This document shows, piece after piece, positions 46,974 to 57,569 of a stretch of 64,000 bases of DNA. The stretch's first letter is position 1, and each line of letters opens with the position of its first letter. Made by a program: the position numbers and the translations under genes. Source of the stretch: Rusavskia elegans (Eukaryota; Ascomycota; Lecanoromycetes; Teloschistales; Teloschistaceae); NCBI GenBank assembly GCA_011316305.1, contig SAUG01000087.1, positions 1 through 64,000 on the forward strand, written 5' to 3'. The notes beneath the pieces are model-generated. The model saw only the letters and a list, made by a program, of their open reading frames with translations. It did not search any database and was not told the origin of the DNA.

Positions 46974-48338
46974 ATGTCTCATCATCTTTGGCACAGACCC
47001 CGAACTGCAGACACTGACGGGACAGGCCACGGGAACCACAAAGTCTCCTTCTCCGACTCGTCGAAGCGTGATAGCAGTCGACCTTCGGCCAGCAGGACCA
47101 ATTCTCACACCTCATCTCCACGCTTACTCTCCCCTCGAGGCGACAAGGACCGAGATCGACCACGCTCACAGCAGCTATGGTCCGACAATCGCGACAATCG
47201 CGCCTGGCAGCGTGTGAACCGCCAGAGTGAAGCTTTATGGCAGTTTGCACGCCCTGCATCTCCATCACCATCTTATCCGTACTGACTCTCTGCTAGGGAG
47301 TCCCCATCAGTGCTTTCGCCCAACTCACCTCAACCCCGCCCATTCCTCATCTACCATGATTCCTTCCTGAACCTCCTTGGCCCATCTCCTACCCTTTCCC
47401 TTCTCATTTCCGACCCAAGAGCTCCATACTTCCACGAAGCAGGCGTCTTCCACCCAGCCACCAACACCCTCTTCATCACCTCCAACCAGATTCCAGACAC
47501 CTCCCCAGACGCCGTCACCACCTCCAACAAAACCATCGTCATCACCAAAATCGAATTCTTCTCTCCAACCGACTTTACCCGCGACAAAGTCCGCTGTCCA
47601 GAACGCAACTACATGGCCAACGGCGGCACCAACTTCCGCGACGGCATCATCCTCTGCGCCCAAGGCTCCCTCCGCGAACCGTCCGGTCTTATCTACATGG
47701 AAGCCAAACGCCCCCACAAAACCACCACCCTCCTAAACAACTACCACGGCCGCCCCTTCAACTCCCCCAACGACGTCGTCGTCCACTCCGACGGCTCCGT
47801 CTGGTTCACAGACCCCATCTACGGCTACGAGCAAGGCTTCCGCCCCAAACCCCAACTTCCCCAACACGTCTACCGCTTCGACCCTTCCACCGGCGACATC
47901 CGGGTCGTGGCCGACGGCTTCGGCAGACCGAACGGCATCTGCTTCGCGCCCAGTGAAGAAACTTGCTATATCACCGACACGGACGTCATCCACGGCGACG
48001 GCACCAAAGTCCATTCGCGGCCCGCGACCGTGTATGCCTATTCGGTCTACTGGACCAACGACCAACCGTACCTGACCAATCGACGGGTCTTCGCCTACGC
48101 GGACACGGGCGCCCCGGACGGCATCAAGTGCGATGTTTACGGGAATGTGTACGCGGGTTGCGGGGACGGCATCAATGTGTGGAATAGCGGCGGGATGTTG
48201 GTGGGTAAGATATTGATCGAAGGCGGGTGTGCGAATTTCTGCTTCGGCCGGAACGGCGAGATGTGGTGTTTTGGGGAACATAAGCTGTGGAGGGTGAAGC
48301 TGGCGGATGAGACCAAGGGGGCGTTGTTGGGGGTATGA
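46974..48338 (+). CDS. SMP-30/gluconolactonase-like protein, with probable separate 5' exon
   Basis: The core frame 47297-48338 encodes a six-bladed propeller of the SMP-30/gluconolactonase/LRE type: PFLIYHDSFLNLLG, FNSPNDVVVHSDGSVWFTDP, GRPNGICFAPSEETCYITDT, TGAPDGIKCDVYGNVYAGCG. These contain the metal ligands expected from family members (E near the N-terminus, N in SPND, N in RPNG, D in APDG). The core has no in-frame ATG at its beginning, so an upstream exon is needed. The best candidate is 46974-47242 (starting MSHHLWHRPRTADTDG), joined by a 54-nt intron 47243-47296 with a TACTGAC branch site; this gives 436 residues. Alternatively, 46974-47285 is a separate 104-residue protein and the true first exon is elsewhere. 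It probably hydrolyses a lactone; the substrate is unknown. Confidence 0.75.
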
Positions 48339-48993
48339 GAGAGAGAGCAATATTTTCTGACGGGGCGGAGGGAGGCAAATGAGAGTGAGGGGAATATATT
48401 GGGAGGAGCGATAATATACACTGTATGAGCAAAATCAGGGATCAGGATCAGGCACAGATACATGATCCAGGATGGTATATGTATACAACGATAGCCAGGT
48501 CGAACCCATCTCTGCCAGCCCGAAGTACAAGATACCAAACACCCCATCTAAATACACTTGGCTTCCAGTGCGCCATGTTATATATTTTCGGGCGATATAG
48601 AATACCAATCTGTAAAACAACCAATGAAGATACCTGATAACATAACGACCAGAAGTATGAATAACATCACTTGAACAAAAACCGCTATCTGCTTTTTTGA
48701 TTGATATATATTTCGATCCGAAGAGCCTCGATCCGAAGGGGGAAGCCAGCAGTGTAATATATCAACTAAGTGCCCTATATCTATTGAAAGAATTTACAAC
48801 TGTATATATATTTGAACGCCCAAAACACACCCTGCGTGACGTGCAGGATAGAAGCTGAGTGGGTGTGTCCCTTTGTCCGTCGTCAGGCTATGTATGTATA
48901 TAAATGAGCCCGTATCATCGATCTTCTAGAAATACTTGACGACAATGGTATATAGTATGTAGACTCCAAGGGGTATCTATCGGCCGCAGTACA

Positions 48994-49019
48994 GCTTCTT
49001 TATATATATATATAGAAGC
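48994..49019. repeat. TATA-cored inverted repeat
   Basis: Arms GCTTCT (48994-48999) and AGAAGC (49014-49019) flank a run of alternating T and A. The whole 26 bases could form a cruciform or hairpin. Confidence 0.8.
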
Positions 49020-51682
49020 CCTAATCAGCCTGTCGACGAAACTCGTTTCCTTCTCGCAACGCAGTGTTTATTGGCTTTATTAGAGTTACGGATAGTATTA
49101 TAATCTATCGACAAGGGATGTTGAAAGATGAACCGGGCTTCGATTTACGTGTATACCGCTATGATAATGCTGCTGATGATGATGATGATGATAATGGGAA
49201 GGTGGGGGCCCGTGTATATTTACAATTATGGATATGGGATGCTTGCGACCCCGTATGATATACCTTGGATGGATGGACGGAACGGAACGGGATTAAAATG
49301 GAAGGAGAAAGCTGGTTAGGTACTTTGTTACTCAACAGCTTTGGCCCCGGCGGGAGCATGCCGGGGTCGAGTTTCGTGGGCAAAGAGAGTGGGTTTTGCG
49401 AGAGTCTGGCTGTGGGGATTTTTTGCGATATGGGAGGGTTCGCGGCGGCTGTGGATGAGACTTGGAGGCGATGTGTCGTGAGTGTCGGTGTTTTTTTGTT
49501 TAGTTTACTGAGGAGGAGGGGATGGAGAAAGGGGGAGGGGATTCTGCGTTGAGGTTGGGGCGTGTGGTTTGGAGAGAGAGAGTGTGTGTGTGATTGAGGA
49601 GGGATGGGTTGGTGGGAGTTGCTAGTTTGGATAGGAAAAGGGAAGCCGGATGGATGATACTGGGGGTTGGTATGAAAGTTTTGTAGATGGTAGTTGTGTA
49701 AGGGCCTTAGCTCTTTATGGGATACTACTGCGAAAGTGACATGCTCCCTTGGTTCTACTACTCGAATGCTCGCTTCGTCTGATTATTCCAGGCCGCCGTG
49801 ACTTCTCATTGTGCTGCTTTTCGGGATAATGCGAACTTCAGACTGTCTTGTTGACTTGCACCCAAACGGTTCGGCTCGTACGCTTATGGTAACAGGATTG
49901 ATAGGCTGCTGGACATGGATCCCGCGTATAAAAATTACCCCTGAAATATAGCTCGTAGCAGGAAAAGGGACAGAGGAAGCGCTTTGTAGGAAAGGAGGTA
50001 GAATTACTATGATGAAATGCAGAGCGTACAGCATGTGAACCAGTATACGAGCGATTCATGTTCCAGTCGTTCCAGTTGCACGGACACACAACGTAAAAAC
50101 AAGATGGCTCGAGTCGTTTGTTCAAGAGGACTACACAATAAGCAGATACTGTCTCGTCAACGACGAATGCCCCTGAAGTCGGGCTCAGACATAGGGACAA
50201 GCATGCCCATAATTCTTAAAAAAGGGTATTGGGAGCCAGGCTAATAATTGTCGGATAGGATATCGAGATTAGTAGCGTAAATCGGCGTATCGATTGCTGG
50301 ACGTTGAGTTGCCGATTTGTGCTGTCCGCGGCATACTGCCCTGTACTTACTTTTTAGGCTTCATCCCGAGAAGACACCAGGCAAGCGTGCTAAACATCCA
50401 GCTACTATGCCATGAAATCGTACAAGAGGAAAGCTGTCAGGTCCGGTCAAGGCAGTTCCAACAGTCTGACATGGGCGACAACAGCGACTGGAGGACCTAT
50501 GTCAAGGCAACTCCAAGACTCACGCTATTTCATTCAGAGATCCTATCACATCGAGCTGTCATCAGGCGATCCAGGCAAGCAAAGCTAAAGCTGTACCTGA
50601 CTGCCTGTCTGTCAGATTTGGGGCTGAAGTTGGAATTCTGAAACTGCCGTCAGGGACACAGCACAAGCCTCAGCCGAGACATGAGCCTGGAATTCTGTGA
50701 CTTCTAAGCGGATCGTGGGGCACTTGTAGTTGTCAGATATTGCTGGTCCATGTGATTGGAAGGATTGCCGAATGGGGCGGTGTGAAGGAGGTGGAAGCGG
50801 CCAATCCGAGAGAAGGTCCCTTGAATCCCGTTGTGGCAGTCCTCCGCAGCTGGAAAGAAAGAGCACTTGCGAAAGGCGAAAGGTCTAATAAATGAAGCTG
50901 CATGATGGGGCACATGTTCTTAGGCGCTGGGAATGAAAGCAACTGCACACCACAGCTGGTGCAGCCACGGCGCATAAATCAAGCTTGAGAAGGACCTACT
51001 ACTCTATTTGGTTAAGCTTCCAAAGTGTCAGATGACGGATGATCTTCTGCTGGAACATGACCGACTATGGGTTCGAGGAATGTTAGAAGGACTCCAGGGC
51101 TCGAGAACTTCCGGAGTCCTATCTTCAGCAACATTGATCATTAATTGTTGGACGGACGATCCCTCTTGGCCTGTCGGGGATTTTCTCGAGCGCGAGGTAA
51201 CACAGCCAGGGACGGCATCGGCTCGCCTGACTGCGTGACGGGCGTAGGCAGGCAAATGTGGGCGGTGAAAATAATCCGTCCTTTGGAGGATGAGAGGGAG
51301 TGATTGATTTGAATAGGATGGAGGTGCGAGGCTCTTCCTCGTTGGCTGCCACGCAGACGCTCCAAAAGAAGACGAGAGCGATGCTCATTGGACGTGAGGA
51401 CTAACCGCGGCTGTTTAGTAAGCTTAGAAGATCAATCGAGCCAACGACATCGATCGATGATTCGAAAGCTGCATGTGGCTTCCACGCTAGAAGACGCCAC
51501 CATCGACATTTCCCACTTCCCTGCCACGCTTCAGCGGATCATGGCTGTCGTGGCACCCGACGACGGACTTTGCTTGGACCAACCGGGCGTTTTGGGTGAC
51601 TGGGCGACTGGACGATTAGGAAGAGGCAAGAGCCCAGGGTGTGAGTCCCAAATCCCCTGCCATCCTCATACGTCCTCCGACC

Positions 51683-51706
51683 GCTCTCGCTCTCGCTCTC
51701 GCTCTC
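51683..51706. repeat. (GCTCTC)4 hexamer repeat
   Basis: Four perfect tandem GCTCTC units in the gene-poor region, about 335 bases before the next start codon. Confidence 0.9.
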
Positions 51707-52041
51707 ATAATAATCACCGCCTGGGCTGTCCTTTCCAGCAGATCTTTGCTGATTCAATCCGCTGCTGCTTACCGACTCCTGGGATGCGATTCGTTGGAAA
51801 TATCTGCAGTAAGCCGTCATCATGGAGGACATACAGTAATCAGTCATTGCGTCCTACCATAAACATACCACCACATTTGGAATCATCACCCGCCAAATCT
51901 ACGAAATACATGGTGTCTTCAGTACCCACATAGCGGTCCTTGTAAGCCACTTCGACACCACGTCGACTCAAATATTTCCTCCTGGACCACAGTCCGAGAC
52001 CGTAACTGTTTCAAGATTTTTTCGCTCGCCTATCAATCAAT

Positions 52042-53419
52042 ATGCCCTCCACTCGCCACACCCGTTGGAAAGAATACAGCGACGACAGCTCCGACTCCGG
52101 CTATAGTGAAAGCTCAAGTCATTCACAGAGTACAGCGCCGACCGACTACAGCAGACGGCCTTCTTTGAAATATTACACTCCACAGAGTGAACAATACGTA
52201 AAGCGGGAGTGGTACCAAGGCTCATACGACGTCTATGACGAGCCGCGCTCCTCCGCTGAGACATATGCGTCCACCGTACCATCCGTTGATGACCTGGACG
52301 ATGATCTACCGCCCTTTGAGGTCCCAAGCAGCTTCGACGACCCTCTCCCATCAATCGCAATCGCCTCAACGCCACAGGAGTTCGCCGAGCATTTCCCATC
52401 CGGCAGAAAGCTGCTGATAAGACATGATGACTCCACCTTAGATGGCAACATGAATCTCCGGGTCGATACCGAGGTCCGAGAGCCTGGCAGTCGACCGCTA
52501 GACCTCACCCTGTTTCACTTGCGGATGCATGATTTGAAAAACCGAGAGTTCTCTCTACGTCGATACTGCCGTGACTCTGGCCGCGAGGTTTGCCATTCCA
52601 GTCGCAAGTACACCAAGCCAGCTGCCATTAGCCGGCCGAACCTGCAACGGTCGATGAGCAGTGCCCTCTCCAGTCTTCGCAGCAAGACCGAGTCAAGGAA
52701 TGCTACCAAGTCCAGCCTCAAACGTCAAGATTCCGGATATGATTCCGTGTCGGATGAGGACATACAAGAGGAGGCGGTGAAACAAAGCCCCAAAGGCCGA
52801 AGCCTACCTCTGCCAACCAACACCACCCAGTTGGAGTTTTCCAACTACGCGCATCTTGACGTCAAACGCCGGGGAGCGAACTCGTCCAAGCGCTACGAAT
52901 TCGATTATTGGGGCATCAACTACACATGGAAGCGAGTAGCGGTGAGGGTAGGTCATTTTAAAGAAGTATCATATCACCTCATCAACAACCATACCGCTGA
53001 TACGGTAGCCCACATCGTGCCGGCCACCATGACTCCTGCAGAGCTACAAGAAGAGGAAGACAAAGGCGGCTGGGTACCTCCTTGCTTGATGTGGATCAGT
53101 GATCAGGGTATCCTCAACGGACTCACCGATGTCGCAGAGTAAGTCAAGCTGCCGGTTGGCTACATGGAATTGTCTAATCGAAGGCCATAGTGTCATTGTT
53201 GCCACCGGCCTGACTGCTTTGGTGGACGATTCCATTAAGAGCAGATTTCACCAGAAGAATGGCGTCCGCCTGAGTGTTCCAGCGCTTATGAAGACGCCGC
53301 TCAAAATGAACATGGAGTACGTCGGGCCCAAGCAGCTCCTTGACGAAGTCTTTCATCGCCGGGGCACCACGGCTACTCGGCGACCAACCCCCTTACGGCA
53401 GATTTCAGCCCGTATTTGA
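52042..53419 (+). CDS. Uncharacterised fungal protein (441 aa)
   Basis: Two exons, 52042-53138 and 53191-53419, with a 52-nt intron. The N-terminal 90 residues are Ser/Tyr-rich and disordered (SDDSSDSGYSESSSHSQS). Two ordered parts follow: about 130-190 (DLTLFHLRMHDLKNREFSLR, then RYCRDSGREVCHSSRKY) and about 270-420 (LEFSNYAHLDVKRRG, KRYEFDYWGINYTWKR, VSYHLINNHTADTVAHIVP, DVIVATGLTALVDDSIK). Between them is a Ser/Arg linker with SLKRQDSGYDSVSDEDI, a typical phospho-regulated element. I recall the same order of segments in many unannotated ascomycete proteins but no assigned function. The beta-rich C-terminal part with paired Trp/Tyr is suggestive of a ligand- or lipid-binding fold, but that is only a guess. 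Confidence 0.8.
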
Positions 53420-55064
53420 AAAGGTTGATGCAAGATGTCTCGATCTCTCTGTATTTCTCATCCGACGACTGTAGTATATTCCTCATTTCTCGTAATCATA
53501 TTCCCGGGTAACGAAGGTCATGTGGTGTCATATGCATGCATGCGGGTGCCTCAGTACATTCCCATGGACTCAAGCGACAGGGGCGCATAGGGTGGGGAGG
53601 TGCATTAGGATACCGTTTCGTTACGGGAAGATGGCACAGTTGGGGGATCGGCTGGCCTCGTGGATCGAAGTATCCCGACCCAGTTGGAGAACATTATTGG
53701 CTTTGCCGACGGCAACGAGCAGAAGATGACGGGGGGTACACCAGCAATAACGAGAGTCTGACCGCGGTTGGCGGCTCTGTCCTGATCCACGCAGGCTCCC
53801 GAAACAGAGTAGCAAATGCAGAACAGAAACCAGCTTTTCCTCCCAGTCATACCTGAACCAGGATGAGATCATCGAGCTGCATTGGAGCCCAAGAAACCGA
53901 CTGTCGGGCTCCCAGCCGTGTGGAGTGGTGGACACCTACGCAGAAGGAATAATGTGAGAAATTATTTGATTCGTTGATCACAGATTCTGCAGGTCGGCCT
54001 TAGCAACCTCCTCTCCTCACTTGGTCGAACTCTGCTCCAACATTGACAGCACTAGGCATTATATTCGATCCGTTACTGCCTAAGAAAGCATCTGCGCAGA
54101 TGGTTCGCTCCAAACCCCCATGAGCATTTGTCTTGCTAGGATTGTATGGATCCAGCGCATTTCATGGCCCCCAATACTGTACAACGGATTCAGCAGACAG
54201 AATCACCCATCAATGGGCCTCGTGGAGTCCGAGTCCCACTGGTCTGGTTGGATCCATGACCACGGATTGACCGCCCAAGCCTGCGGTAGTTGCTGTAGTG
54301 TCAGATCTCCGCCGGTAGCCTTCCATCTCAATACACCTCTTCAGCGGCTTCCCCTTTCCGCCTCCCTTTCAACCGCTCTCTGCTCCGTTTTCATTCCACA
54401 CTCGTCTAAGCGCAGACCGCTGCTATGACTACTCAGTAAGCTCTATGGACAACGCACTTGCTAATGTGCTTGCCCTGTTGCGCCGGGGAACGACCCATAT
54501 CGGCCCGTTCCTTGATCTCACCACCCGTCTCACCCTCTTTCCAGTCTTCTCCGTTGCCGTGAAGAATCATGTCTAGCAAGAGCCGCCGTGCATGGGAAAC
54601 CTCGGGGCTTCAAATCAAATGTCTTGGGATACTTCACCATGCATGAAGCTCTCTCCAACCTTTTCCTCTTTCGCTCTCCAGCTGTCATTCCTTTTCTTTG
54701 TTCCAACCCAAGCTGGCACGGAAACATACCTGATCTCGAACGGATTGGTCTTCCAAAACTGCTCTCTTTTCCGAAATTGTCTGATACCTGCAGTGTTACC
54801 CACCATTATGACAACCTGCGGTCTGCGCCGAGAGTTCTTCGTCCATCCTGTTATAGACCGTATCTTTGATTGTTCATTAATAGCCATCGGATTCTTCTTC
54901 CTTCCTCTTCCTGATCAGAACCACAAGGTTCTTCAGGCATCTTACAGACCCACCACCACCACTACTTCCACAGCCTGGCACTAGACCATCAACCAAGGAG
55001 AAAGAATCAGGAACTGGAAGTCACTCACAAGGTTCTCAGTGTCCGATTGGACACAACATCGACC
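53420..55064. other. Gene-free stretch
   Basis: 1.64 kb between two same-strand genes. An ORF at 54592-54984 has hydrophobic patches, but it begins in a C/T-rich stretch and shows no family resemblance. It is more likely the 5' flank and leader of the DRBM gene. Confidence 0.4.
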
Positions 55065-55701
55065 ATGTCTGTCGCAACCTCGCCCACATCCTCAATCGGT
55101 GTTCGCTCCTCGACATGGCAAGATAGACTTCAAGGTCAGTAGACTTTTCTTTTCCTAGAACAACACTTTGCAGTGCCACCGGAAGGGCGCCCTCTGCACC
55201 CGTTGGAGACCAGCATCGTCATCAGAGCGAAAACAACGCCCTCGACCAACGCCAACAAGGGCGAAAGAATGTCCTCACCCGGAACCGATAGGAGTACGGT
55301 GAACAACAGGAGTCCAGACCGCCGTTCCAGAACAACTGCACAAGCACCCGTCATCTTCAATTATCCTCAAACTCCCCTTTCCCAAACACCCTCATTCTCA
55401 CATCCACCCCCACCCCCATCGACCGCTCCTCGCAAACCACAAAGCTAATTGCCCCAACACAGACCACTGCCGCACCTTCCACCTGCCCAACCCCATCTTC
55501 AGCATCGTCTCGGACCGGCGCGGCGGACGCACCGCCTGGTCCTCCACCGTCACCATCTCGAATCAAGTCATCCGCGCCCGTTTCTGGTACGACGGGCAGT
55601 ATGTGAATAACGCCAAGGAGGATGCGGCCGAGGTGGCGTTGCAGTCGTTGATGGCGGTTGGTGGGCGGGGAGGAGGGGTGGAACAGAGGGAGTGGATGTA
55701 G
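55065..55701 (+). CDS. One-domain double-stranded-RNA-binding (DRBM) protein
   Basis: Two exons, 55065-55134 and 55463-55701, giving 102 residues. A short Ser/Thr-rich lead (MSVATSPTSSIGVRSS) is followed by what reads as a single DRBM fold: helix 1 WQDRLQDHCRTFHLPNP, strands IFSIVSDRRGG-RTAWSSTVTIS and IRARFWYDG, then helix 2 NNAKEDAAEVALQSLM in the position of the KKxAK helix. The intron is 328 nt, several times longer than its neighbours, and contains an alternative acceptor at 55173. That acceptor would give a product without the domain, ending at 55448. Such small fungal DRBM proteins are uncharacterised; RNA binding is inferred from the fold only. The end is Gly-rich. Confidence 0.7.
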
Positions 55702-56253
55702 GTGATATTAAATATCACCAAGCTTACTTAAGCCGACTATGACTTTTTAAGATAGTGGGGAGGGGAAAAGGGAAAAGAAGATACCCATGGGGGGAAAGTC
55801 GGTCATTGTCTGTATATTTTTCTTTCGTTGTTGGTTATTTTGGTTGTGGGGATCGATCGTTGGGGCGGAGGATTATTTTTACTTGGGACTTTGGGATCGG
55901 TACTTACATGCATGGGCTTGATTTGGAATGGTTGGTTGGGTGGTCGAGGGGGTTGGCGGTTTTTGGCATTTTACTTTCGCTACCTTACCATAGGGCTTTC
56001 CCTGCTAGGTAGGTGGGTATACCTTGTTAGGTATTCTATGATACGGAACGATAATATCGAGTCACACGGACTGCAAGGTTCTTGATCGACCCCACTGCAA
56101 AATTCAGCCTTTCAGTTCACCAGAAACCGCTTCCGAGCTCCTCGCTGTCTTCGACCCCACATTTGCTCCAATCAATCCATTTCGAACCCATTTCTACAAC
56201 ATAGAACTCGGAAAATCGATAGATCGTTTTAAAAGAACCCCACCGTCGAAATC
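55702..56253. other. Gene-free stretch
   Basis: 552 bases. Strongly G/T-rich on the plus strand between about 55750 and 56000, then a leader-like stretch before the DUF4419 start. Nothing coding is supported. Confidence 0.45.
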
Positions 56254-57369
56254 ATGCCCGTCACAATCAAGCCCGCTAACCACAGCGCCGAGAAAATTCG
56301 CCTCCACTCCTCACTGCCCGAAGATTCCTTACAGTTATTAAAGCGGTCCTGTGCGCGTGAAAGTAAAGAATGTAAAGAAATATTGCAATCCTCCTTCGGC
56401 TCCAAACTACAAGCCTCCATCCAAAACTCATCCAACGGATTCGTCCACGGTGCCATCCAAGCCTACAACCACCATCACCATCTCCGGATCCGCCCCGAAG
56501 ACGTCTGGTTTGCCATTCTTTCCCAATTCAGTCTGTTCGTCAACGCTCATGCTGAGGAATTGTGCGGACTGTTCGTTGCCCATGAAGGGAAGAAGGAGCT
56601 GGTGCTTAGGTATTTCGGGACGCGGTATAGCGTTGATTTCGCTCGGTTTGCGAAAGAGATGGGTGAGCAGATTGACGAGAATGTTGTGGATCCGGAGCTG
56701 CGTCGGTGGATCATGCCGGCTTTCACGACGACTACCAAGAACGATGTTGTTGTTGCTTCGATCCTCTTGATGGGCACGACGCAGAAATACTTCGACTTCA
56801 AGTGCTGTATCCTGTGCGGCCTGCCGTCTGTGACGCTTCTGGGCAACAAGGAAGATTGGGCGCTTATTCTTTCGAGACTGGAGAAATTGAAGGAGTATGG
56901 AGAAGAACCCACGCAATTCTGCAACCTGCTCAAACCGGTCGTGTCGCGATTCGTCACGAGCTTCGACAAGCCGGAGTCGGAGGAAACGACCGGATTCTGG
57001 CAACGTATCGCGCATTACTCTTCCGGAGGGAGCGGGCCGTCGTATTACTCCGGGTGGATCACGGCGTTCTGTTTCTGGGACAAGGACGGCAGGTCGATGT
57101 ACCGCCCCGATTCGGGGGCGTTGAAGCTGGATGGGATGGTTTATCATTCGATTGAGTCGGATGCCGTCCCACTGGGCTATACCTCTGTGCCGGTGAAGGT
57201 GGATGATAACGGTTTCGAGTTCCCAGCAACGATGATCGCTGGATCGGTGGCGACGAGATATAGCAGCAGCCCTGGTTCTTCTGGACGTGATTTCGATACG
57301 ATCCAACCGGAGAGCGGGTGGTGGATGTTTGGAAATGAAGAGGCCGATAACAAGTTGGAAGAAGCCTGA
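56254..57369 (+). CDS. DUF4419 family protein
   Basis: Single exon, 371 residues, starting MPVTIKPANHSAEKI. The family core is clear: NGFVHGAIQAYNHHHHLRIR, PEDVWFAILSQFSLFVNAHA, FVAHEGKKELVL, then RWIMPAFTTTTKNDVVVASI, CGLPSVTLLGNKEDW and a conserved GPSYYSGWITAFCFWD near the C-terminus. DUF4419 proteins are common in multiple copies in filamentous fungi and have no established activity. The His-rich and Trp-rich strips look like a conserved pocket. The gene ends about 200 bases from the convergent TGT gene. There are no introns, unlike most neighbours. Confidence 0.92.
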   Translation: MPVTIKPANHSAEKIRLHSSLPEDSLQLLKRSCARESKECKEILQSSFGSKLQASIQNSSNGFVHGAIQAYNHHHHLRIRPEDVWFAILSQFSLFVNAHAEELCGLFVAHEGKKELVLRYFGTRYSVDFARFAKEMGEQIDENVVDPELRRWIMPAFTTTTKNDVVVASILLMGTTQKYFDFKCCILCGLPSVTLLGNKEDWALILSRLEKLKEYGEEPTQFCNLLKPVVSRFVTSFDKPESEETTGFWQRIAHYSSGGSGPSYYSGWITAFCFWDKDGRSMYRPDSGALKLDGMVYHSIESDAVPLGYTSVPVKVDDNGFEFPATMIAGSVATRYSSSPGSSGRDFDTIQPESGWWMFGNEEADNKLEEA

Positions 57370-57569
57370 AGTATTGTCAGGAACTCTACGAGGTTTGGAA
57401 AACGGGGGCCCGGAAGTGGTAATCAGGAAATCAAGGAGTTGAGGGAAGCGGAAAGGCTTACACCGCAGAGTAGTTGGAGGAAAAGTAGCACCCAAACATG
57501 CACCGTGTTCCGCGCGTTGTGATTCCATGGGATAATGGGATTTCTGGCGACAAGTACCGCAGAGCCCCT

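Larger units (their letters stand above)
48339..52041. other. 3.7-kb gene-poor region, TA- and repeat-rich
   Basis: No supportable gene. From about 48640 to 49080 the sequence is rich in TATA runs and includes a hairpin-forming palindrome. Then come a GAT-type trinucleotide run near 49171-49193, a GA/GT dinucleotide patch near 49574-49592 and a GCTCTC hexamer near 51683. ORFs of 80-180 codons occur (for example 51388-51933), but none has a domain or consistent splice signals. It may hold non-coding transcripts or lineage-specific sequence. Confidence 0.5.

Noticed and set aside
51388..51933. 181-codon ORF in the gene-poor region
   Set aside because: It reads through the GCTCTC repeat as an Arg/Ser run and otherwise has random composition; no start context or introns support it.
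54592..54984. 130-codon ORF with hydrophobic patches
   Set aside because: The hydrophobicity follows from a pyrimidine-rich leader; the signal-like region is not at a terminus and no family matches.
56428..57528. 366-codon minus-strand ORF
   Set aside because: It is antisense to the well-supported DUF4419 gene; the open frame is a shadow of its codon use.
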